A stretch of 64,000 nt of DNA, from contig NC_065570.1 in NCBI RefSeq assembly GCF_937616625.2, positions 2,924,001 through 2,988,000 on the forward strand, given 5' to 3'. The DNA comes from Mercurialis annua (taxonomy: Eukaryota; Streptophyta; Magnoliopsida; Malpighiales; Euphorbiaceae). How positions within the stretch are numbered: position 1 is the stretch's first letter; every line of letters begins with the position of its first letter. Both the position numbers and the translations under genes were made by a program. This document shows, in pieces, positions 1-10,813 of this stretch. The notes beneath the pieces were generated by a model that was not told the DNA's origin, did not search any database, and saw nothing but the letters and a program-made list of their open reading frames with translations.

Positions 1-3000
1 GGAGATTGAAATAGTGAACCATCGTTGCACAAATTCTTGGCTACGTCTTCTTTGTCAATATTGTATAGTGGCAACGTTTCCAAATAAGATATCAATGGAG
101 GGTAATGCTGCTTCTCCACAACTTTCTCTCTGTACATATTGATACGACGTCGATTCAAAATTCAGATATATTTGAAATCGAGTATCAGACTATAATTAAA
201 GAAATTTTTGTTTTAAAAATCGGACCGGACCGGCTAGGCTAGTTGAACTGGTTAAATCGGAAACCAACCAGTAGTCCAGTGTAAAACCCCAAAAAACCTA
301 AATTTGTGGTTGAACCGGGTTGGAACGGATCAAACCGAATTAATTAAACCGATTATTGAGGCCGGTTCAACCGGCTGAACTGGTGACCTCATGGTTTGGA
401 CACCGTTCGGTTTTTAAAATACTGGTTTCAATCATTAAAAACGTTAAAACGACATCGTTTTGAAAAAAGCGCTTTTCTGCTAAAAATTTCAAAAAAAATA
501 AAATGTTTGATCTTTTCTAACAGATTATAGACGTTGTGATTAAATTGTTATAAAAGTAAAATGTTGTAATTTTATGTGCAAATAATCCAAATAAATATCA
601 CAACTTTCACATTCTTTTTAGGCATAATTATCAAAATTATTTCATTTTTTTTCCGATTACAGTATCACTTTTTAAAATCCTCAATTTTAACCGTTTTTTA
701 ATTATAGCCATTTGTTTAAATTAGAGAGAGAAATGGTTCAAATATACCCTTTATATTGCTTCATGTTTAAAAAATTTTATAATGAAAATGCAAATTACAA
801 CAATATGAAGCAATATAAAGTATAAACGATATATATATTTGAAATTTTTTCCACTTCAATTTGAATAATTGTCTACAATTAAAATTTAAAATTGAAAAAA
901 CTACAAAAATTAAAGATTTTAAAAGATAAGACCACAAGTAAAAAAAGTCAAAAAATAAAATATTTTTGGATAATTAATCCATTTTTAATCAAAAAATTAT
1001 TCATATATTTGAAATATAAAAATATTTATGATTTGTTTACAATTAGTAAATACCTTTGAAAGATTTCTTGCCTTTTATAAAATACGTGCATGAAAGTGGC
1101 CTTTAAGTGATCCGAAAAGACAAGGTGAAGACCATTTTCATGTGCAAACTCCAGCATTGCCGGAAAGATAATGGCGAACCACCATTCATCATATATTAAT
1201 TCTTTAACAAGATCTTCTGCATTAGCTCCAATAAAATCCATACCTGAGATACGCATCCATTAGTTAATCGTTAATTAGTTTAATTAATAATTCATTGCTA
1301 CTATCAAATCTGTACTGTTAAGCATCAATCTGATAATGAAATTTCAATTCTGATCCAAGTCACAGTAAATTTAGTTTATGTTTCAGGCAGCAGGGATATG
1401 CAAAATTAAACCAAGCCGGACCAAATAATTGAACAGGAAAATTTGGTTCTATAGGATTAAAAAATTGGCTTAATCACCAAAAAAAATCATCACCTTTTAG
1501 CCCCTTTTCAGTTGCACCCTGACGTTGCAATTTTGTCAGTTGCACTCTAATTCGCACCTTTTGGTTTCCATTCCACCCTCAAAATGAAATTGGACTTTTT
1601 TCACTCGGAAAAAATTCATAAAAACCCTTATAAAATACTCGTTTGAACTCTTTTCCACATAAAAAGTAAAAAATGAATAACTTATTTTAACTTTTTTCAA
1701 ATGAAAAAGAGATCAATTTAGTACTTGAGCGTGGAATTGAAAACCAAAGGTGCGAATTAGGGTGCAACTGACAAAATTGCAACGTCAAGGTGCATTTGAA
1801 AAGGGGCTAATGTTAAGATTTATTAGATATTTGTGTTTAGATAATAAGAGACCAAGTCAAGATAAGATTCTAGCTAGTTTGTAGGAATTGTGGTTGAGGA
1901 TGTTCACCACGTTTATTTTTCAGTTCCTAATAATCTGCAGTAGTTGATTTAGTTGTTGGGTTTATTCCTATTTAAACTGTAAGTGTGTTTCTTATTATAA
2001 AGTAATGTGAGCATCTTCCAATTTGAGTCTCTACCAAATCTCTTCTCTTCTTTGTTATTTTTCTGTGTTTTTAACATTTGGTATCAGAGCCTAATAGAAA
2101 TATGGCTTCTGAAAATAACGGTTTTGTGCAGCCAGCGATTCCACGCTTTGATGGTCACTATGATCATTGGAGCATGTTAATGGAAAATTTCTTGAGGTCG
2201 AAAGAGTTCTGGGACATCGTTGAGAATGGGATAGCTGAACCGGCTGACAGAGAGATACTCACTGAAGCTCAAGCCAAGGCTTTGGCAGATCGAAAGCTTA
2301 AAGACTTGAAAGCAAAGAATTACTTGTTTCAAGCAATTGATCGTTCAATTTTGGAGACTATTCTCCAAAAGGATACTTCCAAGCACATATGGGATTCCAT
2401 GAAAAAGAAGTACTCTGGCACAGTTAGAGTGAAGCGAGCACTGCTTCAAGCTCTAACAAGAGACTTTGAGACTCTTCAAATGAAATCAGCAGAGCCTATT
2501 ACTGATTTCTTTGGAAGAACAATGGAGATTGCAAACAAGATGCGCTTTCATGGTGCACACATGGAAGATGTAAAAATTGTTGAGAAAATTTTGAGGTCGT
2601 TGACACCAAAGTGGAATTATGTAGTATGTGCTATTGAAGAGTCTAAAGATGTTGACTGTATGTCTATTGATGAGCTTCAAAGTTCTTTGCTTGTTCATGA
2701 ACAAAAGTTCAGTCATAAAAATGATGTGGAGGAACAAACAGCTCTCAAAGCCTCTACGTATCTTGAATCCTCAAGCACCAGAGGAAGGGGTCGAGGCAGA
2801 AGCGGACGAGGTCGTGGAAGAGGCGGTCGTGGAAACAGGGGCGGCAGAGACAATAGAGATGATGGCAATTCATCTTATGTTTCCGAGAGAGAGAATGACT
2901 CTCAAGGAAAAGGAAAAAGGTATCCAGACAAGTCTAAAGTTGAATGTTACAGATGTGGAAACTTTGGTCACTACAAAAATGAATGCTATACAAAGTTATC

Positions 3001-6000
3001 GAAGGAGAAGGGTGAGAAGTCAAATTTTGTCGAGAACAGGGAAGAAGAGACACTTCTAATGGCCTTTCATGCATTGGAGGAGCCTGATCAAGAGACCTGG
3101 TATGTTGACACCGGTTGTAGCAACCATATGAGTGGCTGTAAGTTTTCTTTTCTTAATTTAGATGAAAGTTTTCATTCCATTGTCAGTTTTGGGGATAAAT
3201 CAACTGTTAATGTTAGGGGGAAGGGAGATATACAAATCAAAACCAAGAACGGTTTCATTGAAACCATTTCGAATGTCTTTTATATTCCTGATTTGAAAAC
3301 TAATCTTTTGAGTGCTGGACAGTTACAAGAAAAGGGATATATGATCACAATCTTTAAAGGAGAATGTGAGGTTTATGATCCAAAAAGAGGCTCTATTGCT
3401 ATTGTGAAAATGACTTCAAACAGGTTGTTTCCATTAAAGATCACGACGGTGCAGTCCTGTTTATTTGCTAAAGAGGATAACTCATCATGGAGGTGGCATC
3501 ACAGATATGGTCATTTAAACTTTAATGGCTTGAGGACCCTTCATCAAAAGCAAATGGTTACTGGACTTCCAGCAATCACTACTCCATCAAAAACTTGTGA
3601 AGAATGCATTATTGGAAAGCATAAAAGAGATCCATTCCCAAGTGGAAAAGCGGAGAGAGCTCGAGGTGTGCTTGAATTGGTTCATTCAGATTTATGTGGA
3701 CCGATCAATCCAACATCAAACGGTAAAAAGAGATACTTTATATCTTTTACTGATGATTTGAGTAGAAAAACTTGGGTGTACTTTTTGCAGAATAAATCAG
3801 AAGCTTTCTCTGCATTCAAGAGTTTCAAGGCTCTTGTTGAAAATGAGGCTGATAGAAAGATAAAGACTCTAAGAACAGATCGAGGAGGAGAGTTCTGTTC
3901 AAATGATTTTGATGCATTTTGTGAAGCAAATGGCATTCGGAGACAACTGACAACTTCACATACACCACAACAAAATGGTGTGAGTGAAAGAAAGAATAGA
4001 ACCATCCTCAACATGGTTCGCAGCTTACTTGCTACCAGAGAAGTTCCAAAACGGTTTTGGCCCGAAGCGGTGATGTGGTCGATCCATGTTTTAAATAGAA
4101 GTCCAACTTTTGCAGTTAAAAATATGACACCTCAAGAGGCGTGGAGTGGAAAGAAGCCTTCCGTTGAGCATTTCAGAGTATTTGGATGCATTGCATATGC
4201 ACATATACCTGATGAAAGAAGAAAGAAACTTGATGCCAAGAGTGAGAAATGTGTATTTCTTGGAGTAAGTGAAACTTCAAAGGCCTACAAGCTGTTTAAT
4301 CCAGAGTCAAAGAAAGTGGTGATAAGCAGAGATGTGGTGTTTAATGAAGAGGCCAAATGGAATTGGACTGATGGCAAATCAGTTCCAAATCAGATACTTG
4401 ACGATGATGTCTGCGATGACGAGACAGCAGAAAATTTTGAAACTCAGGAGCAGCAGGCACCTCCACTTGTTGCACAACCTGATCAAGAAACTCAATCTGA
4501 TCAACAATCAGAAGAAGAGCATGGCTATAATTTGAGAGATGAAAACATAAGAAAGAGGCCAGCATGGATGATGGATTACGATTTCGGAGATTCAAACTCT
4601 GATGATGATGATGCTTATTTTGCATTATATGCAGATAGCGACCCCATCACATATGATGAGGCTGCTAAAGAGAAGAAGTGGAAGGAGGCAATGGACAAAG
4701 AAATTGAGTCCATTGAGAAAAATCACACCTGGGAGCTGACAGATTTGCCCGAAGGACAGAAATCCATTGGTGTCAAATGGGTTTTCAAAACAAAGTTGAA
4801 TGAGAAGGGAGAAATTGACAAGCACAAAGCTCGTTTGGTAGCAAAGGGTTACAAGCAAAAGCATGGTGTTGATTATAAGGAAGTGTTTGCCCCGGTTGCA
4901 CGGCAAGACACAATCAGGTTGGTAATTTCATTAGCTGCTCAAAATTCGTGGAAAATTTATCAATTGGATGTAAAGTCAGCTTTCCTGCATGGAAACTTAC
5001 AAGAAGAGGTGTTCATTGACCAACCACCTGGTTATGAGAAGAAAGGAAAGAAAGAAAAAGTTTACAGATTAAAGAAAGCCCTCTATGGACTGAAACAAGC
5101 ACCACGAGCTTGGTACAGTCGCATCGACGCTCACTTTGCCAAGCTGGGATTTCACAAATGTCCCTTTGAACACACCCTTTACGTCAAAACTGAAGGAGGT
5201 AATTTGCTTATTGTGTGTTTATATGTCGATGATTTGATTTTCACCGGCAATAATGTTCAAATGTTTAATGATTTTAAGATGTCTATGATGAAGGAGTTTG
5301 AAATGACTGATCTCGGATTAATGCGTTATTTTTTGGGATTAGAAGTCATACAAACTACTGTTGGTAATTTCATTTACCAAAAGAAGTATGCACAGGATAT
5401 TCTTGCAAGATTTAAAATGGCTGATTGCAAGCCATCTGGAACACCAACAGAGCCTGGTCTAAAGTTGTGCAAAGACAATGGTGGAAATGAGGTGGATAAC
5501 ACCTACTTTAAACAAATAGTAGGAAGTCTCATGTATTTAACCTCCACGAGACCTGACATCATGTATGCAGTAAGTTTGATTAGTAGATACATGGAAAAGC
5601 CATCTGAGATGCATCTTAATGCAGCTAAACGAATTCTTAGATATGTACAGGGTACAATTGATTTTGGTGTTCTTTATAAAAGAAATAATGGCTCTGGTTT
5701 TGTTGGCTATACAGATAGTGATTATGCAGGCGATATCGATGACCGAAAGAGTACTTCTGGTCATGTTTTCATGCTCAATTCTGGTGCAATTTCGTGGTCC
5801 TCCAAGAAGCAGCAGATTGTGACACTCTCCACAACTGAAGCTGAGTTTGTAGCAGCAGCTTCAAGCTCATGTCAAGCCTTATGGCTTAGAAAAATGTTTG
5901 AAGTGCTTGGTAATGAGCAAAAGGGTCCAACAATCATTTGTTGTGATAACATGTCGACTATCAAACTGTCAAAGAATCCAGTCATGCATGGGAGAAGCAA

Positions 6001-7230
6001 ACACATTGACGTTCGTTTTTATTTTCTCAGAGATCTTTGCAAGGATGAAAAGATTGAGTTGCAGTATTGTAAGAGCGGAGAACAAGCTGCAGATATTTTA
6101 ACCAAGTCTTTGAAGCAACCACCATTCGAGAAGTTGAGGAAGATGCTTGGAGTATGTTCAGTTCAAGACATTAAGGAGAAGTAGCAAACTAACTCTAAAC
6201 TGTTTCCGCAGAATCAGTTTAAGGGAAGGTGTTAAGATTTATTAGATATTTGTGTTTAGATAATAAGAGACCAAGTCAAGATAAGATTCTAGCTAGTTTG
6301 TAGGAATTGTGGTTGAGGATGTTCACCACGTTTATTTTTCAGTTCCTAATAATCTGCAGTAGTTGATTTAGTTGTTGGGTTTATTCCTATTTAAACTGTA
6401 AGTGTGTTTCTTATTATAAAGTAATGTGAGCATCTTCCAATTTGAGTCTCTACCAAATCTCTTCTCTTCTTTGTTATTTTTCTGTGTTTTTAACAGCTAA
6501 AAGGTGGGGTTTTTTTTTTTGTGATTAACCCTAAAGAATTTGATCTTTTAGTTCGATTCGGTTTTAAACATTACAAATTTTTATCTATTTTTTAGTACAA
6601 ACCAAAACAAAATAGCAGTCTATATATGCGAAACAACGTGAATACTTTAGTTCAATCCTATTTGAATCGAACAGATTTTCCTCGAGATAATAATGTGGAA
6701 CTCGAAAATATTTTTATTACCTATAAATGATATCTGCCCTTGATAAAATTTTTTTTTACAGTAGTAAGATTTAAAAGCGTAAAATTTCCCTTTTGAAATG
6801 TATGTAAACTGAAAAATACAAATTAAAATTTTCGACAACAGATTAAAAGTTTAAAACTAAGGATAAAAGTTAAATACCATACGAGTTAATTAATAATCAG
6901 ACTAAAATTACCTCTGTTAATCATTTTCTGGCCAACGTTCCATTTCTTAAGAGCAACCATGCAGGCAATAGTAGCCGTAAGGCACTCTATAGTGGGCTCG
7001 CCATGGCCATCGCACTCTCCCCAAAACCCATCATGGTGCTGGTTGGTGAGCACCCAGTTCAAGCAACTCTCGAACATGGGCTGCGAAGGGTCAGAATTGT
7101 TAGGGACCATGGCTAGCCATGCAGTGTCATAAGCAGACGTGGCAATAAGGGCATAAGGGTCAACGTTCAGGAAAATGTTTTCTTTAACATCTTGAGCTAG
7201 AGCATTAATGGAAGAATGTGAATGTTCCAT
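1..7230 (-). CDS. Kaurene-synthase-like diterpene synthase, 5' part (3 exons, runs off the window)
   Basis: Exons, read on the minus strand: 7230-6912 (ATG at 7230), 1243-1054, and 129-1, which continues past the window edge. All junctions are GT-AG and keep frame (Gly split over the first, Arg over the second). Exon 1 carries SAYDTAWLAMVP and NQHHDGFWG, the conserved N-terminal signature of CPS/KS-type diterpene synthases. Exon 2 carries FAIIFPAMLEFA, which fits the kaurene-synthase branch. Exon 3 has NLCNDGSLFQS, like the family's NGSLFNSP block. The family acts on copalyl or geranylgeranyl diphosphate, mostly in plastids. Only about 30 residues precede SAYDTAW, so no clear transit peptide is visible. 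The class I DDxxD region lies outside the window, so product and activity cannot be judged. Intron 1 is 5,668 bp because of nested transposons; intron 2 holds a small MITE. No frame break is seen in the visible exons. Confidence 0.87.
206..424. mobile_element. hAT-like MITE in intron 2 of the terpene synthase
   Basis: The two ends read GTTTTAAAAATCGG and CGGTTTTTAAAATACTG, roughly inverted, and the inside is rich in GGTTCAACCGG-type motifs. A similar sequence with a CAGTGTTTTAAAA end lies in an alpha-galactosidase intron near 47450. No clean target duplication was found, so the limits are approximate. Confidence 0.45.
1811..2076 (+). repeat. 5' LTR of the copia element
   Basis: 266 bp, TG...CA ends, same sequence and length as 6230-6495 as far as I can read. 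Confidence 0.95.
2079..2090 (+). other. Primer binding site of the copia element
   Basis: TGGTATCAGAGC, complementary to the 3' end of plant initiator methionyl-tRNA, starts two bases after the 5' LTR. Confidence 0.92.
2102..6184 (+). CDS. Copia gag-pol polyprotein
   Basis: One uninterrupted frame of 1,360 residues from the first ATG at 2102; the upstream TTG at 2078 lies in the primer site and is not the start. Order of domains: gag of the UBN2 type, an RGG-rich stretch, a CCHC zinc knuckle near residue 282 (CYRCGNFGHYKNEC), aspartic protease (DTGCSNH, Asp336), GAG-pre-integrase (HHRYGH), integrase with D530, D593 and E629 (35 residues between the last two), reverse transcriptase (YVDD at 1041) and RNase H (YTSDYAGD-like block near 1203). 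Protease-integrase-RT-RNase H is the copia order. All catalytic residues I can check are kept, so the element looks able to move. The copia lineage was not resolved; it resembles proteins usually named after Tnt1-94. Confidence 0.96.
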   Translation: MASENNGFVQPAIPRFDGHYDHWSMLMENFLRSKEFWDIVENGIAEPADREILTEAQAKALADRKLKDLKAKNYLFQAIDRSILETILQKDTSKHIWDSMKKKYSGTVRVKRALLQALTRDFETLQMKSAEPITDFFGRTMEIANKMRFHGAHMEDVKIVEKILRSLTPKWNYVVCAIEESKDVDCMSIDELQSSLLVHEQKFSHKNDVEEQTALKASTYLESSSTRGRGRGRSGRGRGRGGRGNRGGRDNRDDGNSSYVSERENDSQGKGKRYPDKSKVECYRCGNFGHYKNECYTKLSKEKGEKSNFVENREEETLLMAFHALEEPDQETWYVDTGCSNHMSGCKFSFLNLDESFHSIVSFGDKSTVNVRGKGDIQIKTKNGFIETISNVFYIPDLKTNLLSAGQLQEKGYMITIFKGECEVYDPKRGSIAIVKMTSNRLFPLKITTVQSCLFAKEDNSSWRWHHRYGHLNFNGLRTLHQKQMVTGLPAITTPSKTCEECIIGKHKRDPFPSGKAERARGVLELVHSDLCGPINPTSNGKKRYFISFTDDLSRKTWVYFLQNKSEAFSAFKSFKALVENEADRKIKTLRTDRGGEFCSNDFDAFCEANGIRRQLTTSHTPQQNGVSERKNRTILNMVRSLLATREVPKRFWPEAVMWSIHVLNRSPTFAVKNMTPQEAWSGKKPSVEHFRVFGCIAYAHIPDERRKKLDAKSEKCVFLGVSETSKAYKLFNPESKKVVISRDVVFNEEAKWNWTDGKSVPNQILDDDVCDDETAENFETQEQQAPPLVAQPDQETQSDQQSEEEHGYNLRDENIRKRPAWMMDYDFGDSNSDDDDAYFALYADSDPITYDEAAKEKKWKEAMDKEIESIEKNHTWELTDLPEGQKSIGVKWVFKTKLNEKGEIDKHKARLVAKGYKQKHGVDYKEVFAPVARQDTIRLVISLAAQNSWKIYQLDVKSAFLHGNLQEEVFIDQPPGYEKKGKKEKVYRLKKALYGLKQAPRAWYSRIDAHFAKLGFHKCPFEHTLYVKTEGGNLLIVCLYVDDLIFTGNNVQMFNDFKMSMMKEFEMTDLGLMRYFLGLEVIQTTVGNFIYQKKYAQDILARFKMADCKPSGTPTEPGLKLCKDNGGNEVDNTYFKQIVGSLMYLTSTRPDIMYAVSLISRYMEKPSEMHLNAAKRILRYVQGTIDFGVLYKRNNGSGFVGYTDSDYAGDIDDRKSTSGHVFMLNSGAISWSSKKQQIVTLSTTEAEFVAAASSSCQALWLRKMFEVLGNEQKGPTIICCDNMSTIKLSKNPVMHGRSKHIDVRFYFLRDLCKDEKIELQYCKSGEQAADILTKSLKQPPFEKLRKMLGVCSVQDIKEK
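6221..6229 (+). other. Polypurine tract of the copia element
   Basis: AAGGGAAGG lies directly before the 3' LTR, the expected place for plus-strand priming. Confidence 0.8.
6230..6495 (+). repeat. 3' LTR of the copia element
   Basis: 266 bp copy of the 5' LTR, followed by the target duplication GCTAA. Confidence 0.95.
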
Positions 7231-7304
7231 CTTATGAGGAAGAAGAAATAAGATTAATTGAAAAGAAGGTATGGTGTTTTTTCATGTAGCCTGGTGATGT
7301 CTCT

Positions 7305-7314
7305 TATATATATA
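7305..7314 (-). promoter_or_regulatory. TATA box of the terpene synthase gene
   Basis: A TATATATATA run lies about 75-84 bp upstream of the ATG at 7230, a normal distance for a plant TATA box with a short leader. A MITE begins five bases further upstream, at 7319. Confidence 0.55.
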
Positions 7315-7318
7315 GCTC

Positions 7319-7713
7319 TAGGGGTGAGCGAATTTACTCGAAACCGAATTAGCCGATGTATTTCGGTTAACTCGGTAAAGGTTTTTGATTAATTCGGTAT
7401 ATCGGTTCAGCTTAGTTTTTAAAATCAGTTGGATTATGGTTAAAGGGTTGGTTAACCAAAATATCCGAATCAATAGAATAGTAATTATTTTTACAATTAT
7501 TTTTATCTGTTTAACAGAATAAACCAAATTTAGCTGACTTATTTGGTTAGTTCACTTTTAATATTTAATTTTTTATGATTCGGTTAATTTGATTTTGATT
7601 AATTTGGTTGATTAGGTTGGTAATTTAGTCGAATGGCTAAAATAATCCGGTTCTAATTTGGTAAGGATAATTAGCTTCAGTTATAACCAATTAAACTGGA
7701 TGAATACTCACCT
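7319..7713. mobile_element. Probable non-autonomous hAT element in the terpene synthase promoter
   Basis: It starts TAGGGGTGAGCGAAT, nearly the terminal repeat of the full hAT element at 16486-21324. The far end (near 7713) reads back as TAGCGAGGTGAG. The inside is a series of GGTTAATTCGG-like motifs. No 8-bp target duplication is evident, so the right limit is uncertain. Confidence 0.42.
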
Positions 7714-8678
7714 CGCTATTGGTAGAGTTTGCAAAAATTGAACCAACTAAAAGGCCAACTGAACCGGCAAATTCAATTCAATTTGGTTTGATTTTGTTAA
7801 AAATTTGATTTTTCAATTCCATTTGATTTTAGACTCATAAAATTTTAGTTATGTTTTCATATAAATCGAACTGAAATAACCAAATTGAATTAAAATATTT
7901 GATTTGGAAATTTTTAATTATCTAATATTTTGATTTTGGTTCATTTTGGAAAAAAGAAAAGTTCAATTTATTGCGGTCAAAAACAAAGGAAAGCACCTGT
8001 AGCTTTCGTAGTGTGAAGGACTTGTTTGAAAATACAACCTTTTTAGTTTTTACGCTAAACATGTGTTGTGTTAAACGGAATCTCTTATAATTAAGAAAAT
8101 ACTACACGAACTTTAACGTTAATAATATATTAAATCACAATTTAAACATAATTTATAATTATAATATGAATTTTAAAATTTAACAATATCCGTTCCTAAT
8201 TTTTATTTTTAGCAAATTGAACACAGACAAATCATACAATATCAAAAATATTGACATGACTATATATCATAATGTATCGTTATTATTTTTTAATTCACTA
8301 TTTTAATTTGGCAAAAAGAAAAATTAGTGACTGACATTGTTAAATTTCATTCGTGATTTAATTTTATTAATCCTTTATTATACCACTTAATGTAGCGGTT
8401 TCTCATTTGTTCAATTTTTTTTCAAAAGTGTATTGTCAAAATAATTAATTAAAAATATTCAATTTTTTAATGCCGCATCAAATGGTATAATAAAATGGAT
8501 TAAAAAGTTAAATTAGATAACATATAATTATTAACTATACAATAAATTTACATTAAAAGAAAATGAGTTTTCAAATAGTAGAAGTATTAATTATATAACA
8601 TGAAACAAATAGGCTTTAATAAAAATTAACAAATTAAAATTTATTATCATTGAATATTAAATAAAAATATATTATAAT
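7714..8678. other. AT-rich intergenic DNA
   Basis: Contains more GGTTTGATTTTG-like degenerate repeats up to about 7970. I see no gene. Confidence 0.5.
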
Positions 8679-8970
8679 GGGATTGCAAATTAATTCACAA
8701 ATTTTATCCTGATTTGCAATTACAACACGAATTTTAAAATTTGACAAATTAATTTGTACACCAACTTTTATTTTTTTGGTAAATTGGTACACTAAACTTG
8801 ATAAACACTAACGTGGACACTATAATATACAACCATGTGTTATTGTATGATTAGTCGGCAATACCAATTTACCAAAAAATTGAAAGTTGGTGTACCTATT
8901 TGTCAAATTTTATGACTTGTGTTGTAATTACCAACCAGATAAAGTTTATTTATTAATGTACAATTAACCC
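8679..8970. mobile_element. Mutator-type MITE
   Basis: Arms starting GGGATTGCAAATTAATTC and (reverse complement) GGGTTAATTGTACATTAAT share the block AATTACAACAC and an inverted TACACCAACTTT. The flanking 9-mers TATTATAAT and TTTTATAAT differ by one base. Confidence 0.6.
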
Positions 8971-9036
8971 TTTTATAATTTATTTTCACTAAACTGATTT
9001 TGAATGTCAACGAACTTGTGCATGGCTTTAATTTAA

Positions 9037-9444
9037 GAGCAAATAACTGTGAGAATCCCCATATATGTCGTAATATACAGTTTGATATCTTTTGTTTGAA
9101 AATCAAACAATTTGTTATCTCATTTTCAATTCCGTTAACAATTAGGGGATTTCGTTAGTTCCGTTAACAATTTCATATTCATTTTCAAACAAATTGATAC
9201 CTCACTTTTCATTATGTTAACGATTTAGTACCTCACAATTAATTATATTAACAATTTAGTATCTCATTTTTAAACGATTTGGCCACCTCACTTTTAATTC
9301 CGTTAACTATTTGATACCTAGATTTAATAGAAGGTTGTAATTGTTCACAAAATTAAAAATGATATACCAAATCGTTTGATTTTCAACAAGACATAACAAA
9401 CTGTGAATTATAATATATATGAAAAGTCTCATAGTAATTTGCTC
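9037..9444. mobile_element. Mutator-type MITE (408 bp)
   Basis: Long inverted arms: GAGCAAATAACTGTGAGAA at the left, GAGCAAATTACTATGAGAC read from the right. The perfect 9-bp flank TTAATTTAA occurs at 9028-9036 and 9445-9453. The interior is a series of CCGTTAACAATTTGGTACCTC-like units. Confidence 0.72.
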
Positions 9445-9639
9445 TTAATTTAATTACTTTATATATACTTAACATTTTGAAAATTTTAAACAAAATTTGA
9501 GTCTTGAGTAATATTAAAATGAAAAACCACATATTATATATCAAAAGATTGTGTTGAAAAACTATATAAATTATTTTATGATATTATAATTTAATTATTT
9601 TAAAAAATTAAATTAATTTTTTTTCTGAGCAAGCTCGCA

Positions 9640-9910
9640 TTTATCAATTTAATCAATTAAGTGATTGGTTAAAGGTTAAGTTAAAGCTTCACGTTATTGA
9701 TCAAGATTCAAGATTTTTTTATCATCGTTCGAAGTATCTTAACAGCGGAACAAGTGGTTAAAAAAGTTACCGGATACGATTGGTGTCAAGGAATTTTTTT
9801 ACACTTGAATTCATCCTATTTTTAATCACCTGACAAATCTATATTCAGATTTTTTTTGTTTTTTATAATTTTGATCTACGATGTATTTCGACGGTAGGGT
9901 ATAATCTGTT
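9640..9910 (+). repeat. Dispersed repeat, copy 1
   Basis: The block around AGTGGTTAAAAAAGTTACCGG, GATTGGTGTCAAGGAATT and ACACTTGAATTCATCC is found diverged and inverted at 43120-43330. Both copies are bordered by GATCTACGATGTA. The family is not recognised. Confidence 0.55.
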
Positions 9911-10043
9911 TATTTATATCAATATTACTATTTTTTGAACAAAAAAAGCAGAATAATAAAAATAAACTTAATTGTTTGGTCTTTCATTTTATAGATAGTA
10001 ATCTTCTTGTTTAAATGTACTAACTTTAGATTTCAAAAAAAAA

Positions 10044-10813
10044 GGCCTAATACCTTAAAACATTTCGACCCGACCTTATAATTTCTTTTCGATCCTACCC
10101 TGACATTGAAAACTTGTCAAGTTTATTTGATTTTGCATTTTATCGTTTCAGTTGTATCCTAAAATATTAAATTGACGTCTTTTTCATTTGGAAAAAATTC
10201 AAAAACTTTATCCATGTACAGCATATATTAATTTTACATGTTTAAAATTTATTTAGATTTAGTTAAATTAATTAAAAATTTAAATTAGCTTTAATTTGAT
10301 TATGAATTTTAGTTAATTTTTATAAATAAAGGACTTATTTATATTTTTTTGAATGGAAATAAATTTAATTTTACCTTTAAACATGGTTACTTGAATATTT
10401 TCATCATTTAAATAAACAAATTAATAAAAATTGAAAAATTATGGTACAATTGAAACGATAAAATATACTCACTCCGTCCCATTTTAGAAGTCTCATTTGA
10501 TTTTACACAAAAATTAAGAAAACATTAATTATTCTTGTCTTTTCATGTTTTTTCATGTTTTGCCCCTATTAATGATAGTGGAATTTTCCATAGAGTTCTT
10601 TTAAGATAACTAAAATAAGGGTAAAATAGAGTATTTAATGCAAAATTATTCTAAAAATAGTAATGAGACTTTTTAAATGGGACATCCCAAAATAGAATAT
10701 GAGACTTTTAAAACGGGACGGAGAGAGTAAAATAGAGTAAAATTGACGAGTCTTCAACGTTAGAGTAGAATCGAAAAGGACTGTAAAATTGAAATTTTTT
10801 AAAGTATTAAGCG
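10044..10813. mobile_element. Mutator-type MITE carrying a Stowaway MITE
   Basis: The inverted ends (GCCTAATACCTTAAAACATT against GCTTAATACTTTAAAAAATT) extend about 95 bp and resemble the MITE at 1467-6531. An intact Stowaway-like element occupies 10468-10727. The flanks are A-rich, so the target duplication cannot be proved. Confidence 0.62.
10468..10727. mobile_element. Stowaway-like MITE (Tc1/mariner type)
   Basis: The ends read CTCACTCCGTCCCATTTTAG and, inverted, CTCTCTCCGTCCCGTTTTAA. TA flanks both sides (10466-10467, 10728-10729). 260 bp. Typical plant Stowaway structure. Confidence 0.85.

Larger units (their letters stand above)
1811..6495 (+). mobile_element. Intact Ty1/copia LTR retrotransposon (4,685 bp)
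   Basis: Two 266-bp LTRs, beginning TGTTAA and ending TTAACA, flank a methionine-tRNA primer site, one long gag-pol frame and a purine tract. The 5-bp target duplication GCTAA is perfect (1806-1810 and 6496-6500). The LTRs look identical over their whole length, so the insertion is recent. It sits inside a MITE inside intron 1 of the terpene synthase, in the opposite orientation to the gene. Confidence 0.96.
1467..6531. mobile_element. Mutator-type MITE split by a copia element
   Basis: Two arms of about 100 bp are inverted copies: 1467-1571, and 1738-1810 joined to 6501-6531. The ends read GGCTTAATCAC and GGGTTAATCAC. The 9-bp flanks TAAAAAATT (1458-1466) and TAAAGAATT (6532-6540) match at 8 of 9 positions, as expected for a Mutator target duplication. 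Without the copia insertion the element is about 375 bp. A second family member lies at 10044-10813. Confidence 0.72.

Noticed and set aside
2078..2101. Start of the copia polyprotein at TTG 2078
   Set aside because: It lies within the tRNA primer site; the first ATG in frame is at 2102.
2486..5822. Several open frames on both strands inside the copia gag-pol
   Set aside because: They overlap the intact polyprotein in other frames and show no domain of their own.
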